Below are positions 34,509-43,655 of a stretch of 43,656 bases of DNA, one piece after another. The notes beneath the pieces are model-generated. The model saw nothing but the letters and a program-made list of their open reading frames with translations, searched no databases and was not told where the DNA came from. The DNA lies in contig JAFLBG010000033.1 in the NCBI GenBank assembly GCA_017303975.1, positions 1 through 43,656 of the forward strand, given 5' to 3'. The DNA comes from Bacteroidota bacterium (GTDB taxonomy: Bacteria > Bacteroidota > Bacteroidia > JAFLBG01). The first letter of the stretch is position 1; each line of letters starts with the position of its first letter. The position numbers and the translations under genes are program-made.

Positions 34509-37500
34509 GTGAAATTTTATTTCGTAAAAATAATCCCCCTTTGTTTTTTACTTGCTGTTTTTTCGGCATTGGGTTTGCATGCCCAACAACCTGTTACAAC
34601 ACCAACAGATAGTACCTCACAGCCAATTTCTTCAACTGCACCTACAACTGTTGATACAGCTGCAAAGCCAGCTCCTCCAAAGTTAAGAGGCAGTATGTTA
34701 AGAGGTCTGAAGCCAATTCCTGATACCATAAAAAAAATATTTGCTCGCTTTGATACACTTTCTATGAGTATTAGAGAGGGTGAAATTATTTCGAAAACCA
34801 TGAGAGTGGATAATAGAACCTCTAAAACCTTAGATTTTAGTGTAGATATCTCTTATCCCGCAGGATGGAAAACATTAAACAATAGAAAAAAACTATATAC
34901 TGTTTTGCCAGGAGATAGTTTGTTTGTTCCTGTTAGAATAATCCCCCACGGAAAGATTAGAGGAAATACGAAATATTTAATTAACGCATACATTCTTGAA
35001 AAGGATAGCACACCTGTAGCTACAGGTTATTTTTACACCTCTAGAGAGCGTGTTAGTTCATGGGATATATCTGTACTACCAACTGAAAAAATTTATTTTA
35101 AAAACAAAGACAATAGTTCGCACTTTAAGTTAAGTGTTATGAATACTGGTAATGAAGACCAAGAGCTATTGTTAGATATGGAGAATATCAGACAAGAGAT
35201 AATGATTACCGATACTACAGATAGAGTAATAAAAAAATCGATACACGATTTTAAGTTGAAACCCAATCAAGATACCATATTTGCATATAACGTAAAATAC
35301 ACTTCCGGACTTAGAAATTACAAAATCATAGATTCGGAAAATTACAGACCCAATAGCTCCAGCGAACAAAAAGTATATACCATATTTGCAAAAACGAGCG
35401 AACCTAAAATTAGAGGAGGTAGAGCATTAACAAAAGCAAAAAAAATAGACTTTGTAAAGTTGGGCGATAACCTAAAAGCAAATCAATATGGGTATTCTGT
35501 CTTCCCTATTATTATGGATGCCAATCTTACCAACATTTTAGGCGGCCAACCAATACTCAACTTAAATTTTAGAGGTAATTCAGTTTTGGAAAACGGAGCC
35601 TATCTAACCTATTTTTCTCAGTTTTTCTTTTCTAATTATTATTATACCAATCAATATTTAACATCAAGTTTTCATTATGTAGGTTATTTTAAAGAAAATT
35701 ATTTTTTTGAATTGGGAGATGTTGGAGGAGTTGGAGGTGGTGCATATTCTGTGCCAGGAAGAGGGATGACAGCTGGGTATAGGTTTCTACCACAACATAA
35801 AATAGCAGGTTTTTATACTAGAAGTCCTCGTTTTTTTGCCCCAACAAATAGAGACGGTTTTGGGTTGGTTTATTCATTTTTACCAACTTTCGGAAATTAT
35901 AATGTTGGTTATTCTAGAGCAAATAATAGTGCTACAAAATTGGTTTCTAATTACTTTAGTTTGAATGGTTCTTATAAAATTGCATCAAGACATTCTGTAA
36001 ATGCAGGCGGTGTTTTTGTAAATCATAAATCGTCTCAAACAGGAAATATTTTTACAAGATCAGGATTTCAGCTTTTTGGTGGCTATACAGGGTCTTACTT
36101 TGGTGATAGAAGAATGCGATCTAGTATTTCCGGTAGTTATATTTCTAAATTTTTTGACCCATATAATGGTGGTGATATGTTAATAGTAAACCATACAAGT
36201 AGCTATGCTCATAAAAAAGTTTGGAATTTTCAGTTGACAAATAACTATAATAACAGGAAATACATTTCTCTTTTAAATACTTCCAATCCCTATCAGCAAG
36301 TTAGACAGGAGAATATGATTAATGCGACACGAAGATTTGATTCAAGATTTGTTGGACTAGGAGCTTTTTATAATTTTTCAAGGTTCGATGCTTTTAGATT
36401 TCATACACGTGGTATTAATCTTAATGTTGGTAATTATGATTATGAAACGAATACGCTTGTTAGTTCGAATGCAATGGCTGGCTATACTCGTTCTATAGAC
36501 GAAAAGCCTACTCCGAAAGATTATTTTTTCTTTCAATTTTTTACATTAATGCGCTATAGAGTGTTAAGCGCAAATTTCAGATATACTTACGGAAATTTAA
36601 CTCCATATCAAAATGCATTGTTAAACGGCAGCATGTATCCACAAACAATAGCAGCTTCAGTTAATTATCAGTACCAGTTTAAAAATCCTCATTTGGTGCT
36701 TCAAAATTATATTAACTATACGTTCTTCAATACATTCAAACGACATAGTTTTGGATACACACCCGACTTGTTTTATTTTACAGATAATGGATGGCGATTT
36801 AGAGTAACTGCCGGTTTCTTTATTAGCAGCTCCAATGCATCTAGTGAGAGACAGTCGCTGAACTCTACAATTTCTGAGGGATACAAGGAATCTAAGAATC
36901 TTATAACGAAAAGTGTGCTATTGAATTTTGGTGTGCGCAAGGAGTTTGGTGTTCCAATTCCTTTTTCTAAGCGCAAGTTTTATTCAACTGATTTTGTCGC
37001 CTTTATTGATTTGAATGGAAATGGTAAAAAAGAAGTTGGCGAATATAACTTAGAAAATATTGTTTTAAAATTAGATAAATGGGAGGTTTTGACTAACGAG
37101 AAAGGAAAAGCCACTATAAAAAACGTTCCAACCGGTAATTACAAACTTAGTGCATTTTCGTTAGAGGAGTTAGAAGGCTATTTTCCAAATATAGAAGAAG
37201 AACTGGATGTTATAATAGATAGAGTAGGAGATAAGCATGTGCCTATACCATTTGTAAAGGGTATAAAGATATATGGTAAAGTGGTGCTAGATAGAGAAAA
37301 GGTTAGTGAGAATACAGATGTTACACCTATTGATTTAACTGGCATTAAGATAAGTGCCATGAATGGAAAAGTAATTCATACACTTACCGGAAAAGACGGA
37401 GAGTTTAATTTTTATGTTCCTTTCGGGAAATATACATTAAATATGGATGAAAATGTGTTAAGCGATAGATGGAAGATTTTGCAAAATAATATTGAGTTGG

Positions 37501-38087
37501 AATTAGACAAGAATACCGAGAGTTTGTTTATTACATTTTATATTGTAGAAAAGCGAAGAAAAATTAATAAAAAAACATTTGGTGCAGATGGCAAGCAAAT
37601 AGGCGATTCGTTGCTAACTGCCAAAAATGCTGCTGATAATGGTAAAGGAGGGAAAGGTGCAAAAGGAACTAAGGGTGGTAAAGGTGCGAAAAACGGTAAA
37701 GCAGGAGCTGATAAAAATGCCGCAGCCAATGCTACTAAAGGCGGGAAACAAAATGTTGACTACGATGTAATAAAAGACGCATTCTTGAAAGATTTACAAG
37801 ATGCAACTAAACTAAAAGGATTGGTTTATACCATTCAAATAGGTGCTTTCCAAAAGCCATTAAGTCCTGCTACATTTAAGGATTTAAAAGGATTGATGTA
37901 CGAACGTATTGACAATAATTTTGTGAGAATTTCCGGTGGTCAGTTTATCAGTGAATCTTCTGCTACAATTGAGCGAGATAACTTGATTCGTGTAGGCTTT
38001 GTAGATGCCTTTGTTTCTGCATACTACAATGGTAAAGTAATTAGTCTTCAAGAAGCTTCTCAGATTAAGAAAACACTTGTTAAGTGA
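34509..38087 (+). CDS. Usher-like outer-membrane barrel protein with Ig-like, SdrD-B-like and SPOR domains
   Basis: 1192 residues, GTG start immediately after the previous stop. Signal peptide 1-25 (HAQQ), Pro/Thr linker to about 60, two Ig-like domains (about 75-180, 185-300), then about 315-815 in short amphipathic strands rich in Tyr, Phe, Asn and Gly (LGDVGGVGGGAYSVPGRG), the size of a fimbrial usher barrel. Next come an SdrD-B-like domain (825-890, FIDLNGNGKKEVGEYNLE, VPTGNYKLSAF), a second such domain (915-1015), a Gly/Lys-rich linker (1040-1082) and a SPOR domain (1104-1177, YTIQIGAFQKPL). SPOR domains bind denuded peptidoglycan. No named family is recognised for the whole; an usher role is inferred from barrel size, flanking domains and gene order. 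Confidence 0.6.
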   Translation: MKFYFVKIIPLCFLLAVFSALGLHAQQPVTTPTDSTSQPISSTAPTTVDTAAKPAPPKLRGSMLRGLKPIPDTIKKIFARFDTLSMSIREGEIISKTMRVDNRTSKTLDFSVDISYPAGWKTLNNRKKLYTVLPGDSLFVPVRIIPHGKIRGNTKYLINAYILEKDSTPVATGYFYTSRERVSSWDISVLPTEKIYFKNKDNSSHFKLSVMNTGNEDQELLLDMENIRQEIMITDTTDRVIKKSIHDFKLKPNQDTIFAYNVKYTSGLRNYKIIDSENYRPNSSSEQKVYTIFAKTSEPKIRGGRALTKAKKIDFVKLGDNLKANQYGYSVFPIIMDANLTNILGGQPILNLNFRGNSVLENGAYLTYFSQFFFSNYYYTNQYLTSSFHYVGYFKENYFFELGDVGGVGGGAYSVPGRGMTAGYRFLPQHKIAGFYTRSPRFFAPTNRDGFGLVYSFLPTFGNYNVGYSRANNSATKLVSNYFSLNGSYKIASRHSVNAGGVFVNHKSSQTGNIFTRSGFQLFGGYTGSYFGDRRMRSSISGSYISKFFDPYNGGDMLIVNHTSSYAHKKVWNFQLTNNYNNRKYISLLNTSNPYQQVRQENMINATRRFDSRFVGLGAFYNFSRFDAFRFHTRGINLNVGNYDYETNTLVSSNAMAGYTRSIDEKPTPKDYFFFQFFTLMRYRVLSANFRYTYGNLTPYQNALLNGSMYPQTIAASVNYQYQFKNPHLVLQNYINYTFFNTFKRHSFGYTPDLFYFTDNGWRFRVTAGFFISSSNASSERQSLNSTISEGYKESKNLITKSVLLNFGVRKEFGVPIPFSKRKFYSTDFVAFIDLNGNGKKEVGEYNLENIVLKLDKWEVLTNEKGKATIKNVPTGNYKLSAFSLEELEGYFPNIEEELDVIIDRVGDKHVPIPFVKGIKIYGKVVLDREKVSENTDVTPIDLTGIKISAMNGKVIHTLTGKDGEFNFYVPFGKYTLNMDENVLSDRWKILQNNIELELDKNTESLFITFYIVEKRRKINKKTFGADGKQIGDSLLTAKNAADNGKGGKGAKGTKGGKGAKNGKAGADKNAAANATKGGKQNVDYDVIKDAFLKDLQDATKLKGLVYTIQIGAFQKPLSPATFKDLKGLMYERIDNNFVRISGGQFISESSATIERDNLIRVGFVDAFVSAYYNGKVISLQEASQIKKTLVK

Positions 38088-38225
38088 TATTTTCTTAACT
38101 ATTAATAGTTCGCCTAGATGTTTTCTAAAAATAATTATACTAAGATTTTAATATGTTTCGTATGCGTACATTAACCAATAATACCACGCTTAAAATATAA
38201 ATTAGGTTATTTCGCATTAACGGGG

Positions 38226-38444
38226 TATATTTGCGTACTTCTTTTGAAGATTGTATCACAATCTATTTTGTAACTTCTACTTGCAATTTGATCATTTTTA
38301 CACTTTTCTTAATTGAGTAATAGGTGTTTTACCATTTTTGGGCACTATAATGTCTACACTAAAAAAACATAGGTGTGGTAGTAATAATAAATAACAATTA
38401 ATCAATTGCCTTCTTGTATTAAGTGGGCGCAAAACAAAAACAAA
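38226..38444 (+). promoter_or_regulatory. Promoter element and long 5' leader of the cold-shock gene
   Basis: TATATTTG at 38226-38233, followed by CGTA, is an exact -7 match. It leaves a leader of about 205 bases before the cold-shock ATG, the kind of long untranslated region that regulates cspA-type genes by temperature-dependent folding. The rest of the 357-base gap (38088-38225) holds a 14-base palindrome AACTATTAATAGTT at 38097 and nothing else I can assign. Confidence 0.45.
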
Positions 38445-38633
38445 ATGAATAAAGGAACAGTAAAATTTTTCAACGATGCCAAAGGCTTCGGATTTATTAA
38501 AGGTGAAAACGGACAAGAAATATTTGTTCACGTATCAGGAATAAAAGAAGATATCCGTGAGAACGATCAAGTAACATACGATACACAAGAAGGTAAAAAA
38601 GGTCTTAATGCAGTAAACGTTTGTTTAGCATAA
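38445..38633 (+). CDS. Cold-shock domain protein
   Basis: 62 residues, a single cold-shock domain. Start at 38445 gives the family N-terminus MNKGTVKFFNDAKGFGFIKG; an upstream in-frame ATG adds non-family residues. RNP1 is KGFGFI and RNP2 is IFVHVS. It binds single-stranded RNA/DNA as an RNA chaperone. It is monocistronic, with a long leader and its own terminator. Confidence 0.95.
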   Translation: MNKGTVKFFNDAKGFGFIKGENGQEIFVHVSGIKEDIRENDQVTYDTQEGKKGLNAVNVCLA

Positions 38634-38650
38634 TTTATAGGCAAATTCTT

Positions 38651-38685
38651 AAAAAAAAGGCAACCCAATTGGGTTGCCTTTTTTT
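38651..38685 (+). terminator. Terminator after the cold-shock gene
   Basis: GGCAACCC pairs with GGGTTGCC around an AATT loop, flanked by eight A and seven T. It starts 18 bases after the stop. Confidence 0.93.
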
Positions 38686-38813
38686 ATAACAAAATTGTCC
38701 TTTCTTTAAGAGTATTTAGTATTAGTAATACTTTCAAACTAATTCAAAAAAACTAAAAGCCATTTTAGTTTTTAGTTGTAAATAATTGAATTTTTCAACT
38801 GTCTATTTAGGGT

Positions 38814-39656
38814 TTAATACATCATTCCTAAAAGTTGAGATAGCTTTTCTTTTAATTCAGTTCGAGCTATAATTTTGTCTAAAAATCCGTGCTCTAAAAC
38901 AAATTCTGATGTTTGAAAGCCTTTAGGCAAATCTTTTCCGATCGTTTCTTTTACTACACGTGGTCCTGCAAACCCAATCAGGGCTCCGGGTTCAGCAATA
39001 TTTAAGTCGCCTAACATGGCGTAGGATGCTGTAACTCCACCGGTTGTTGGGTCTGTTAACAAGGATATATAAGGAATTTTTTTCTGTGCTAAAACAGATA
39101 GTTTGGCTGATGTTTTTGCCATTTGCATAAGCGAATAAGCCGCTTCCATCATGCGCGCTCCACCCGATTTAGAAATTATTAGAAGTGGCGTTTTGTGTTC
39201 TATACAATAATCAATTGTTCTTGCTATTTTCTCTCCAACAACCGATCCCATCGATCCTCCAATAAAAGAAAAATCCATGCAGCAAATTGCTAAATCTCGA
39301 TTGTTTATTTTGCCAACAGCAGAGCGCAAGGCGTCTTTTAAATCAGTCTTTTTTTGGGACTCTTTAAGTCTTTCAGGATATTTTTTTGTGTCGGAAAATT
39401 GAAGTGGATCACCTGATGTAAGGTTTGGGTTTAGTTCAGTAAATTGATTATTGTCGAATAAAATTTCGAAATATTCTGCCGAGCCAATTCTATCATGGTA
39501 TCCACAATTAACACAAACGTATTTGTTGTGAATATGCTCATCGCTAGGAGTTATTTTTTTGCAAGAAGGGCATTTGTACCACAATCCTTCCGGAGTTTCT
39601 TTCTTCTCTTTGGTAGAAGTTGTAATACCTTCTTTTATTCTTTTAAACCAACTCAT
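38814..39656 (-). CDS. accD: Acetyl-CoA carboxylase carboxyltransferase subunit beta
   Basis: 280 residues. AccD carries the biotin-to-acetyl-CoA carboxyl transfer with AccA in fatty-acid synthesis. N-terminal zinc ribbon: CPSC at about 29-32 and CVNC at about 48-51. The crotonase-like core has [60 protein letters not shown] and [15 protein letters not shown]. Neither accA nor accBC is nearby. The next gene upstream on this strand, the aldolase, is separated by 156 A/T-rich bases. Confidence 0.97.
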   Translation of the reverse strand: MSWFKRIKEGITTSTKEKKETPEGLWYKCPSCKKITPSDEHIHNKYVCVNCGYHDRIGSAEYFEILFDNNQFTELNPNLTSGDPLQFSDTKKYPERLKESQKKTDLKDALRSAVGKINNRDLAICCMDFSFIGGSMGSVVGEKIARTIDYCIEHKTPLLIISKSGGARMMEAAYSLMQMAKTSAKLSVLAQKKIPYISLLTDPTTGGVTASYAMLGDLNIAEPGALIGFAGPRVVKETIGKDLPKGFQTSEFVLEHGFLDKIIARTELKEKLSQLLGMMY

Positions 39657-39782
39657 AATTATACAAAATTCTAATTTCTAAATCCGAAACTCTAAACCTC
39701 ACAATTCAATTTTCTACACTCTATCTATAATTAATTCCAAACACTAAATTCTATTATCGTATTCGTTTTAGAATTTAGATAT

Positions 39783-39806
39783 TCGTATTTCGTATTTCGT
39801 ATTTTT
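39783..39806. repeat. Short tandem repeat of CGTATTT
   Basis: Three consecutive 7-base units CGTATTT (39784-39804), preceded by CGTATTCG at 39758. It fills the end of the accD-aldolase gap. Bacteroidota spacers often have such A/T-rich short repeats; no function is apparent. Confidence 0.6.
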
Positions 39807-39812
39807 TGCATT

Positions 39813-40871
39813 TTATGCAATTGTAACTTCTTTACTTAAGTACACATCTTGTATTGCATTCAAAATACTTACACCTTCTTTCATTGGCTTTTGAAATGCT
39901 TTACGACCCGAAATTAATCCTTGACCACCGGCTCTTTTGTTAATAACGGCTGTTGCAACTGCTTCTGCCAAGTCCGATGCTCCTTTTGATTCTCCACCCG
40001 AATTGATTAATCCCATTCTGCCCATGTAGCAATTAGCAACTTGGTAACGGCATAAATCTATTGGATGGTCACTCGATAATTCGGAATAAACTTTATCATG
40101 TGTTTTTCCAAAATTAACCGCTTTATAACCACCATTATTTGTAGGAAGTTTTTGTTTAATAATATCAGCTTGAATAGTAACTCCCAAATGATTTGCTTGA
40201 CTCGTTAAGTCAGTTGCAGCATGATAATCAATTCCGTCTTTTTTAAATCCATTGTTACGTAGGTAACACCATAATATGGTTGTCATTCCTAGTTCGTGAG
40301 CCATTTCAAATGCTTTTGCTACTTCTACAATTTGTCGAGACGATTCTGGCGAACCAAAATAAATAGTTGCACCCACCGCTACAGCTCCCATATTCCAAGC
40401 ATCTTTAATGGTGCCAAACATTATTTGGTGGTATTTATTTGGGTAGCTTAAAAATTCGTTATGATTTATTTTAACAATGAATGGGATTTTATGTGCGTAT
40501 TTTCTAGCTACGGAGCCTAATACCCCGTAAGTAGAAGCTACTGCGTTACAGCCACCTTCAATAGCCAGTTTTACAATGTTTTCCGAATCGAAATAAATTG
40601 GATTGGGCGCAAAAGAAGCTCCGGCCGAATGTTCTATCCCTTGATCGACAGGTAATATGGAAACATAGCCTGTATTTGCTAGTCTTCCGGTGCCATATAT
40701 CGATTGAAGGCTCCTTAGTACTTGAGGTGTGCGATTAGAGTCCTTAAAAATTCTATCCACAAAATCAGCTCCGGGTAAGTGAAGCAGTTCTTTTTTTATG
40801 GTTTTTGATTCGTGTTTTAATAAGAAATCGGCTTCTTTGCCTAATGTTTCTACAATTTTATTATACGACAT
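39813..40871 (-). CDS. fbaB: Fructose-bisphosphate aldolase, class I (FbaB/DhnA type)
   Basis: 352 residues. Class I aldolase of the archaeal/FbaB type, forming a Schiff base to cleave fructose-1,6-bisphosphate. Characteristic segments: [53 protein letters not shown], the Lys-containing DIIKQKLP, and [19 protein letters not shown] at 40892 would add seven residues, but the -7 element at 40892-40899 covers it and transcription should begin after it, so I use the ATG at 40871. Confidence 0.93.
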   Translation of the reverse strand: MSYNKIVETLGKEADFLLKHESKTIKKELLHLPGADFVDRIFKDSNRTPQVLRSLQSIYGTGRLANTGYVSILPVDQGIEHSAGASFAPNPIYFDSENIVKLAIEGGCNAVASTYGVLGSVARKYAHKIPFIVKINHNEFLSYPNKYHQIMFGTIKDAWNMGAVAVGATIYFGSPESSRQIVEVAKAFEMAHELGMTTILWCYLRNNGFKKDGIDYHAATDLTSQANHLGVTIQADIIKQKLPTNNGGYKAVNFGKTHDKVYSELSSDHPIDLCRYQVANCYMGRMGLINSGGESKGASDLAEAVATAVINKRAGGQGLISGRKAFQKPMKEGVSILNAIQDVYLSKEVTIA

Positions 40872-40891
40872 GCCTGTTATATTTTGTGGCA

Positions 40892-40899
40892 CAAACGTA
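40892..40899 (-). promoter_or_regulatory. -7 promoter element for the aldolase gene
   Basis: CAAACGTA on the plus strand is TACGTTTG on the minus strand, followed by TG: an exact TAnnTTTG match, 20 bases before the chosen ATG. Confidence 0.5.
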
Positions 40900-40982
40900 A
40901 GGAAATAATGTTAAATAGTAAAATCGATTATCTGTCTGAAAATCAAAGGTATGTCAATTAAAACAGGGCAAAGTGATGAATA

Positions 40983-43655
40983 CTACTTGATTAGGCTTAA
41001 AGTACCCGTTTTTTCCACCTTTTCTCCAGCTTTTGTGGTGCCAATAAACTTATAAGCAAAAGCTTGGGTATCTAGTTCTTTTTCTTGATACGTGCCGTCC
41101 CATTTCTCTTTTCCGGTTATGGTTTCAAAAACTTTTTCGCCCCAACGGTTATAAATTATGAAAATAAATTCACTAAAACATTCGTACCCTTTAATTTCAT
41201 AAGTATCGTTTTGTTTGTCTTTATTGGGTGAGAAGGCATTTGGCATAAACAGTTCTTTTTTGTTGCAATCAATTTCTATGGTTACTGTTACAGTAGAAAT
41301 GGAGCTGCATCCACTAACATCAGTAACAGTTACTGTATAAACTGTTGTTACTAAAGGCGTAGCCGTGGGATTTTGACAGTTGGTACAACTAAGCGAAACT
41401 GACGGAGACCATAGATAGGTGCCACCACCACTTCCGTTTAGAATAGTGGATCCTCCAGTGAGGACAGTTGTATTTGGACCTGCACTGGCAGTAGGTGCTG
41501 GATTTACAGTAACAACAACGGTTTCGATACCTTCACAAATACTCGCATTTTGACCACCAACAGTATATGTTGTGGTTGTAGTTGGCGTTACAGAAATAGT
41601 AGTTGTATTTGCTCCTGTACTCCACTGATAGCTACTTGCACCAAATGCACTTAATGAAACTGTTTTTCCTTCGCAAATGGTAGTGTCTGTGCTTGCAGTT
41701 ATTGTAGGAGTTGGTAATGCAGAAATAGGAAATTGTAGCATATCTAAACATCCACCTGCGTTTATCCCTACTAAGGTATATGTACTTCCGGAAGTAGGTG
41801 AAATAGTTAAGGTAGCACCGGATGTGGTACCAGATGGTGTAGCCCAAATATATTGTGACGCTCCAGAACCTGATAATGTTGAAGAACTTCCAATACAAAC
41901 AGATGTATTCCCAAGAACACTTACCGTTGGAGAGCTTACTGTAATCGCAACAGTAGAGGTTACTGCACATGAATTAGAACTAAGTGCCGTAACAGAGTAA
42001 ACTGTGCTACTAGATGGCGAAAATGTAATAACCGCCCCGGTAGTAGAAGAAATATTTGTATTCGGAGACCAAGTATAACTTGCGGCCCCACTTGCAGTAA
42101 GAGTAGTATTGCCTCCTGGGCAAATTTGTGTTAGCCCGCTAATTGTTACCGAAAAATTATCGATTGTAACCGCAACTGTTGCTTCTGCTGTACACGAAAA
42201 TGCACTTGTTCCAACTACTGTATAGGTTGTGTTGGCTGTTGGCGATGCAGTTACACTAGCACCCGAAGTAGTATTAAGTCCTGTTGATGGAGCCCAACTG
42301 TAGGTGTTAGCACCCGATGCGCTGAGTATGGTTGAACTTCCTTGACAAACAATGGCTGTACTTGGCAATGTAATTGTTGGGGATGGATTTACTGTTAATG
42401 TAAATACGGTAGAGGCAGAGCATCCTCCCGAGTTTGTTCCGGTTAGTGTATAGGTAGTTGTTGTAGTTGGAGACAATGTAACCGGAGAGCCAATGGTACT
42501 GCTTGTTGCGCTTGTCCAGTCGTAAGAACCTGCGCCTGCACCGCTTAAAGAAACGCCTATACCTTGACATGTAACCGGATTTCCAATAAGGCTTACACTT
42601 GGATTGGCAACTGTAATAGTAAGTGTGGTGCTACTGCTACACCCACTGCCATTGCTAGCAGAAAGAGAATAAACCGTTGTACTGGCCGGAGAAAAAGTGA
42701 CTACAGCCCCCGTAGTTGATGATATATCTTGATTGGGTGACCATGTATAAGTGCTTCCTCCGCTTGCTGTTAGGGTAGTTTGAGAGCCCGGACAAATATT
42801 TTGATTGCCCGATATAACAACATTTATGCTGCTTACACTCACGGTAACTACTGCTGTATTTACACAGCCATTTGAACCTATGCCTAAAACAGTATAGGAT
42901 GTGGTAGCAGATGGTGTTGCATTAACACTAGCCCCCGATGTAGTATTTAAACCAGTTGCAGGTAGCCAACTATAAGAAGTGCCGCCACTGGCTGTTAATG
43001 TTACGGTACCTCCGGAACAAGCCACTGTATTTGAGCTGACTGAAATGGTGGGTTTGGCAAGCACAGTAAATGTTTTAACAGTTGTGTTAGAGCCTGAAGC
43101 GTTGGTAGCGGTAAGCGAAGCGTTATATACACCCGCAGTGTTGTAGCAAATATTAGTTGGGTTTTGTAATGTAGACGAAGTAGGTGTTGCACCCGGGAAG
43201 CTCCAAGCCCAAGATGTTGGCGTATTGGTACTCATATCGGTATAACTAACGCAATTACCCTCGCACACAGAAGCTGCAGAGATACTGAAGTTTGCTACTG
43301 GAGGGGTTGATGTTACTGTTGTGCTTAATATTACATTATCTATCGCAAAAGAAGGGTCTGTCCCCACATTATTGCCATTATTTACCCACAGAAATCCAAT
43401 CTTGACATTTGCATTATTATTTGCAGAAGCAGGAAGTACAATTGAGTGCGAAGCCCATACTCCCTGACCCAAAAATAGGGAAGTTCCACAAGCACCTTCA
43501 TTGCCACAGCCGAATAAAAAATGTGCGCAGTTTACCGTTGCAGGTTTTCCTAAAGAAGACCATGTTGTTCCATCAAAGTAAAAAATTTCACCATAATCAT
43601 TATTACCTTCCCCTGCCATTAGGTATTCAAAGGTCAATGTTATATTTGTTTTCCC
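40983..43655 (-). CDS. Giant Ig/PKD-repeat adhesin-like protein with T9SS type B sorting domain, 5' end outside window
   Basis: The frame is open to the right edge, so the N-terminus is missing; the TTG at 43637 is only an internal codon. Numbering from it, residues 1-110 resemble a jelly-roll (FDGTTWSSLG, FAIDNVILS), 114-193 a PKD domain (CVSYTDMSTNTP, WAWSFPGATP), 196-787 eight Ig-like repeats of about 75 residues, mostly with one Cys pair each, and 791-884 the gliding-motility-associated/T9SS type B sorting domain (FMPNAFSPNKDKQNDTY, IYNRWGEKVFE, WDGTY). It is exported by the type IX system, probably as a surface adhesin or fibre. Repeats 1-3 and 4-6 are a duplicated block. Confidence 0.92.
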   Translation of the reverse strand, partial: GKTNITLTFEYLMAGEGNNDYGEIFYFDGTTWSSLGKPATVNCAHFLFGCGNEGACGTSLFLGQGVWASHSIVLPASANNNANVKIGFLWVNNGNNVGTDPSFAIDNVILSTTVTSTPPVANFSISAASVCEGNCVSYTDMSTNTPTSWAWSFPGATPTSSTLQNPTNICYNTAGVYNASLTATNASGSNTTVKTFTVLAKPTISVSSNTVACSGGTVTLTASGGTSYSWLPATGLNTTSGASVNATPSATTSYTVLGIGSNGCVNTAVVTVSVSSINVVISGNQNICPGSQTTLTASGGSTYTWSPNQDISSTTGAVVTFSPASTTVYSLSASNGSGCSSSTTLTITVANPSVSLIGNPVTCQGIGVSLSGAGAGSYDWTSATSSTIGSPVTLSPTTTTTYTLTGTNSGGCSASTVFTLTVNPSPTITLPSTAIVCQGSSTILSASGANTYSWAPSTGLNTTSGASVTASPTANTTYTVVGTSAFSCTAEATVAVTIDNFSVTISGLTQICPGGNTTLTASGAASYTWSPNTNISSTTGAVITFSPSSSTVYSVTALSSNSCAVTSTVAITVSSPTVSVLGNTSVCIGSSSTLSGSGASQYIWATPSGTTSGATLTISPTSGSTYTLVGINAGGCLDMLQFPISALPTPTITASTDTTICEGKTVSLSAFGASSYQWSTGANTTTISVTPTTTTTYTVGGQNASICEGIETVVVTVNPAPTASAGPNTTVLTGGSTILNGSGGGTYLWSPSVSLSCTNCQNPTATPLVTTVYTVTVTDVSGCSSISTVTVTIEIDCNKKELFMPNAFSPNKDKQNDTYEIKGYECFSEFIFIIYNRWGEKVFETITGKEKWDGTYQEKELDTQAFAYKFIGTTKAGEKVEKTGTLSLIK
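41715..42380 (-). repeat. Second copy of a three-domain super-repeat
   Basis: Encodes residues 420-641. All six Cys (431, 482, 506, 557, 581, 630) match the first copy at a constant 224-residue offset. Confidence 0.85.
42387..43052 (-). repeat. First copy of a three-domain super-repeat
   Basis: Encodes residues 196-417 with Cys 207, 258, 282, 333, 357 and 406. Shared strings with the other copy include GLNTTSGASV and ISSTTGAV. Confidence 0.85.

Noticed and set aside
37620-37760. Possible frameshift or assembly error in the Gly/Lys-rich part of the usher-like gene
   Set aside because: The frame stays open and continues into a well-formed SPOR domain, so this is a low-complexity linker.
38097-38110. 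14-base palindrome AACTATTAATAGTT after the usher-like gene as a terminator
   Set aside because: It is entirely A/T-rich apart from one C/G pair and lacks a following T run; it may be chance or a protein site, but nothing supports either.
39758-39806. CRISPR-like or regulatory repeat between accD and the aldolase
   Set aside because: The unit is 7 bases with no spacers of constant length; it is a simple A/T-rich tandem repeat.
41677-42000. Open frame of 107 codons opposite the Ig-repeat gene
   Set aside because: It mirrors the repetitive Val/Thr/Ser codons of the real gene; no independent start signal or motif.
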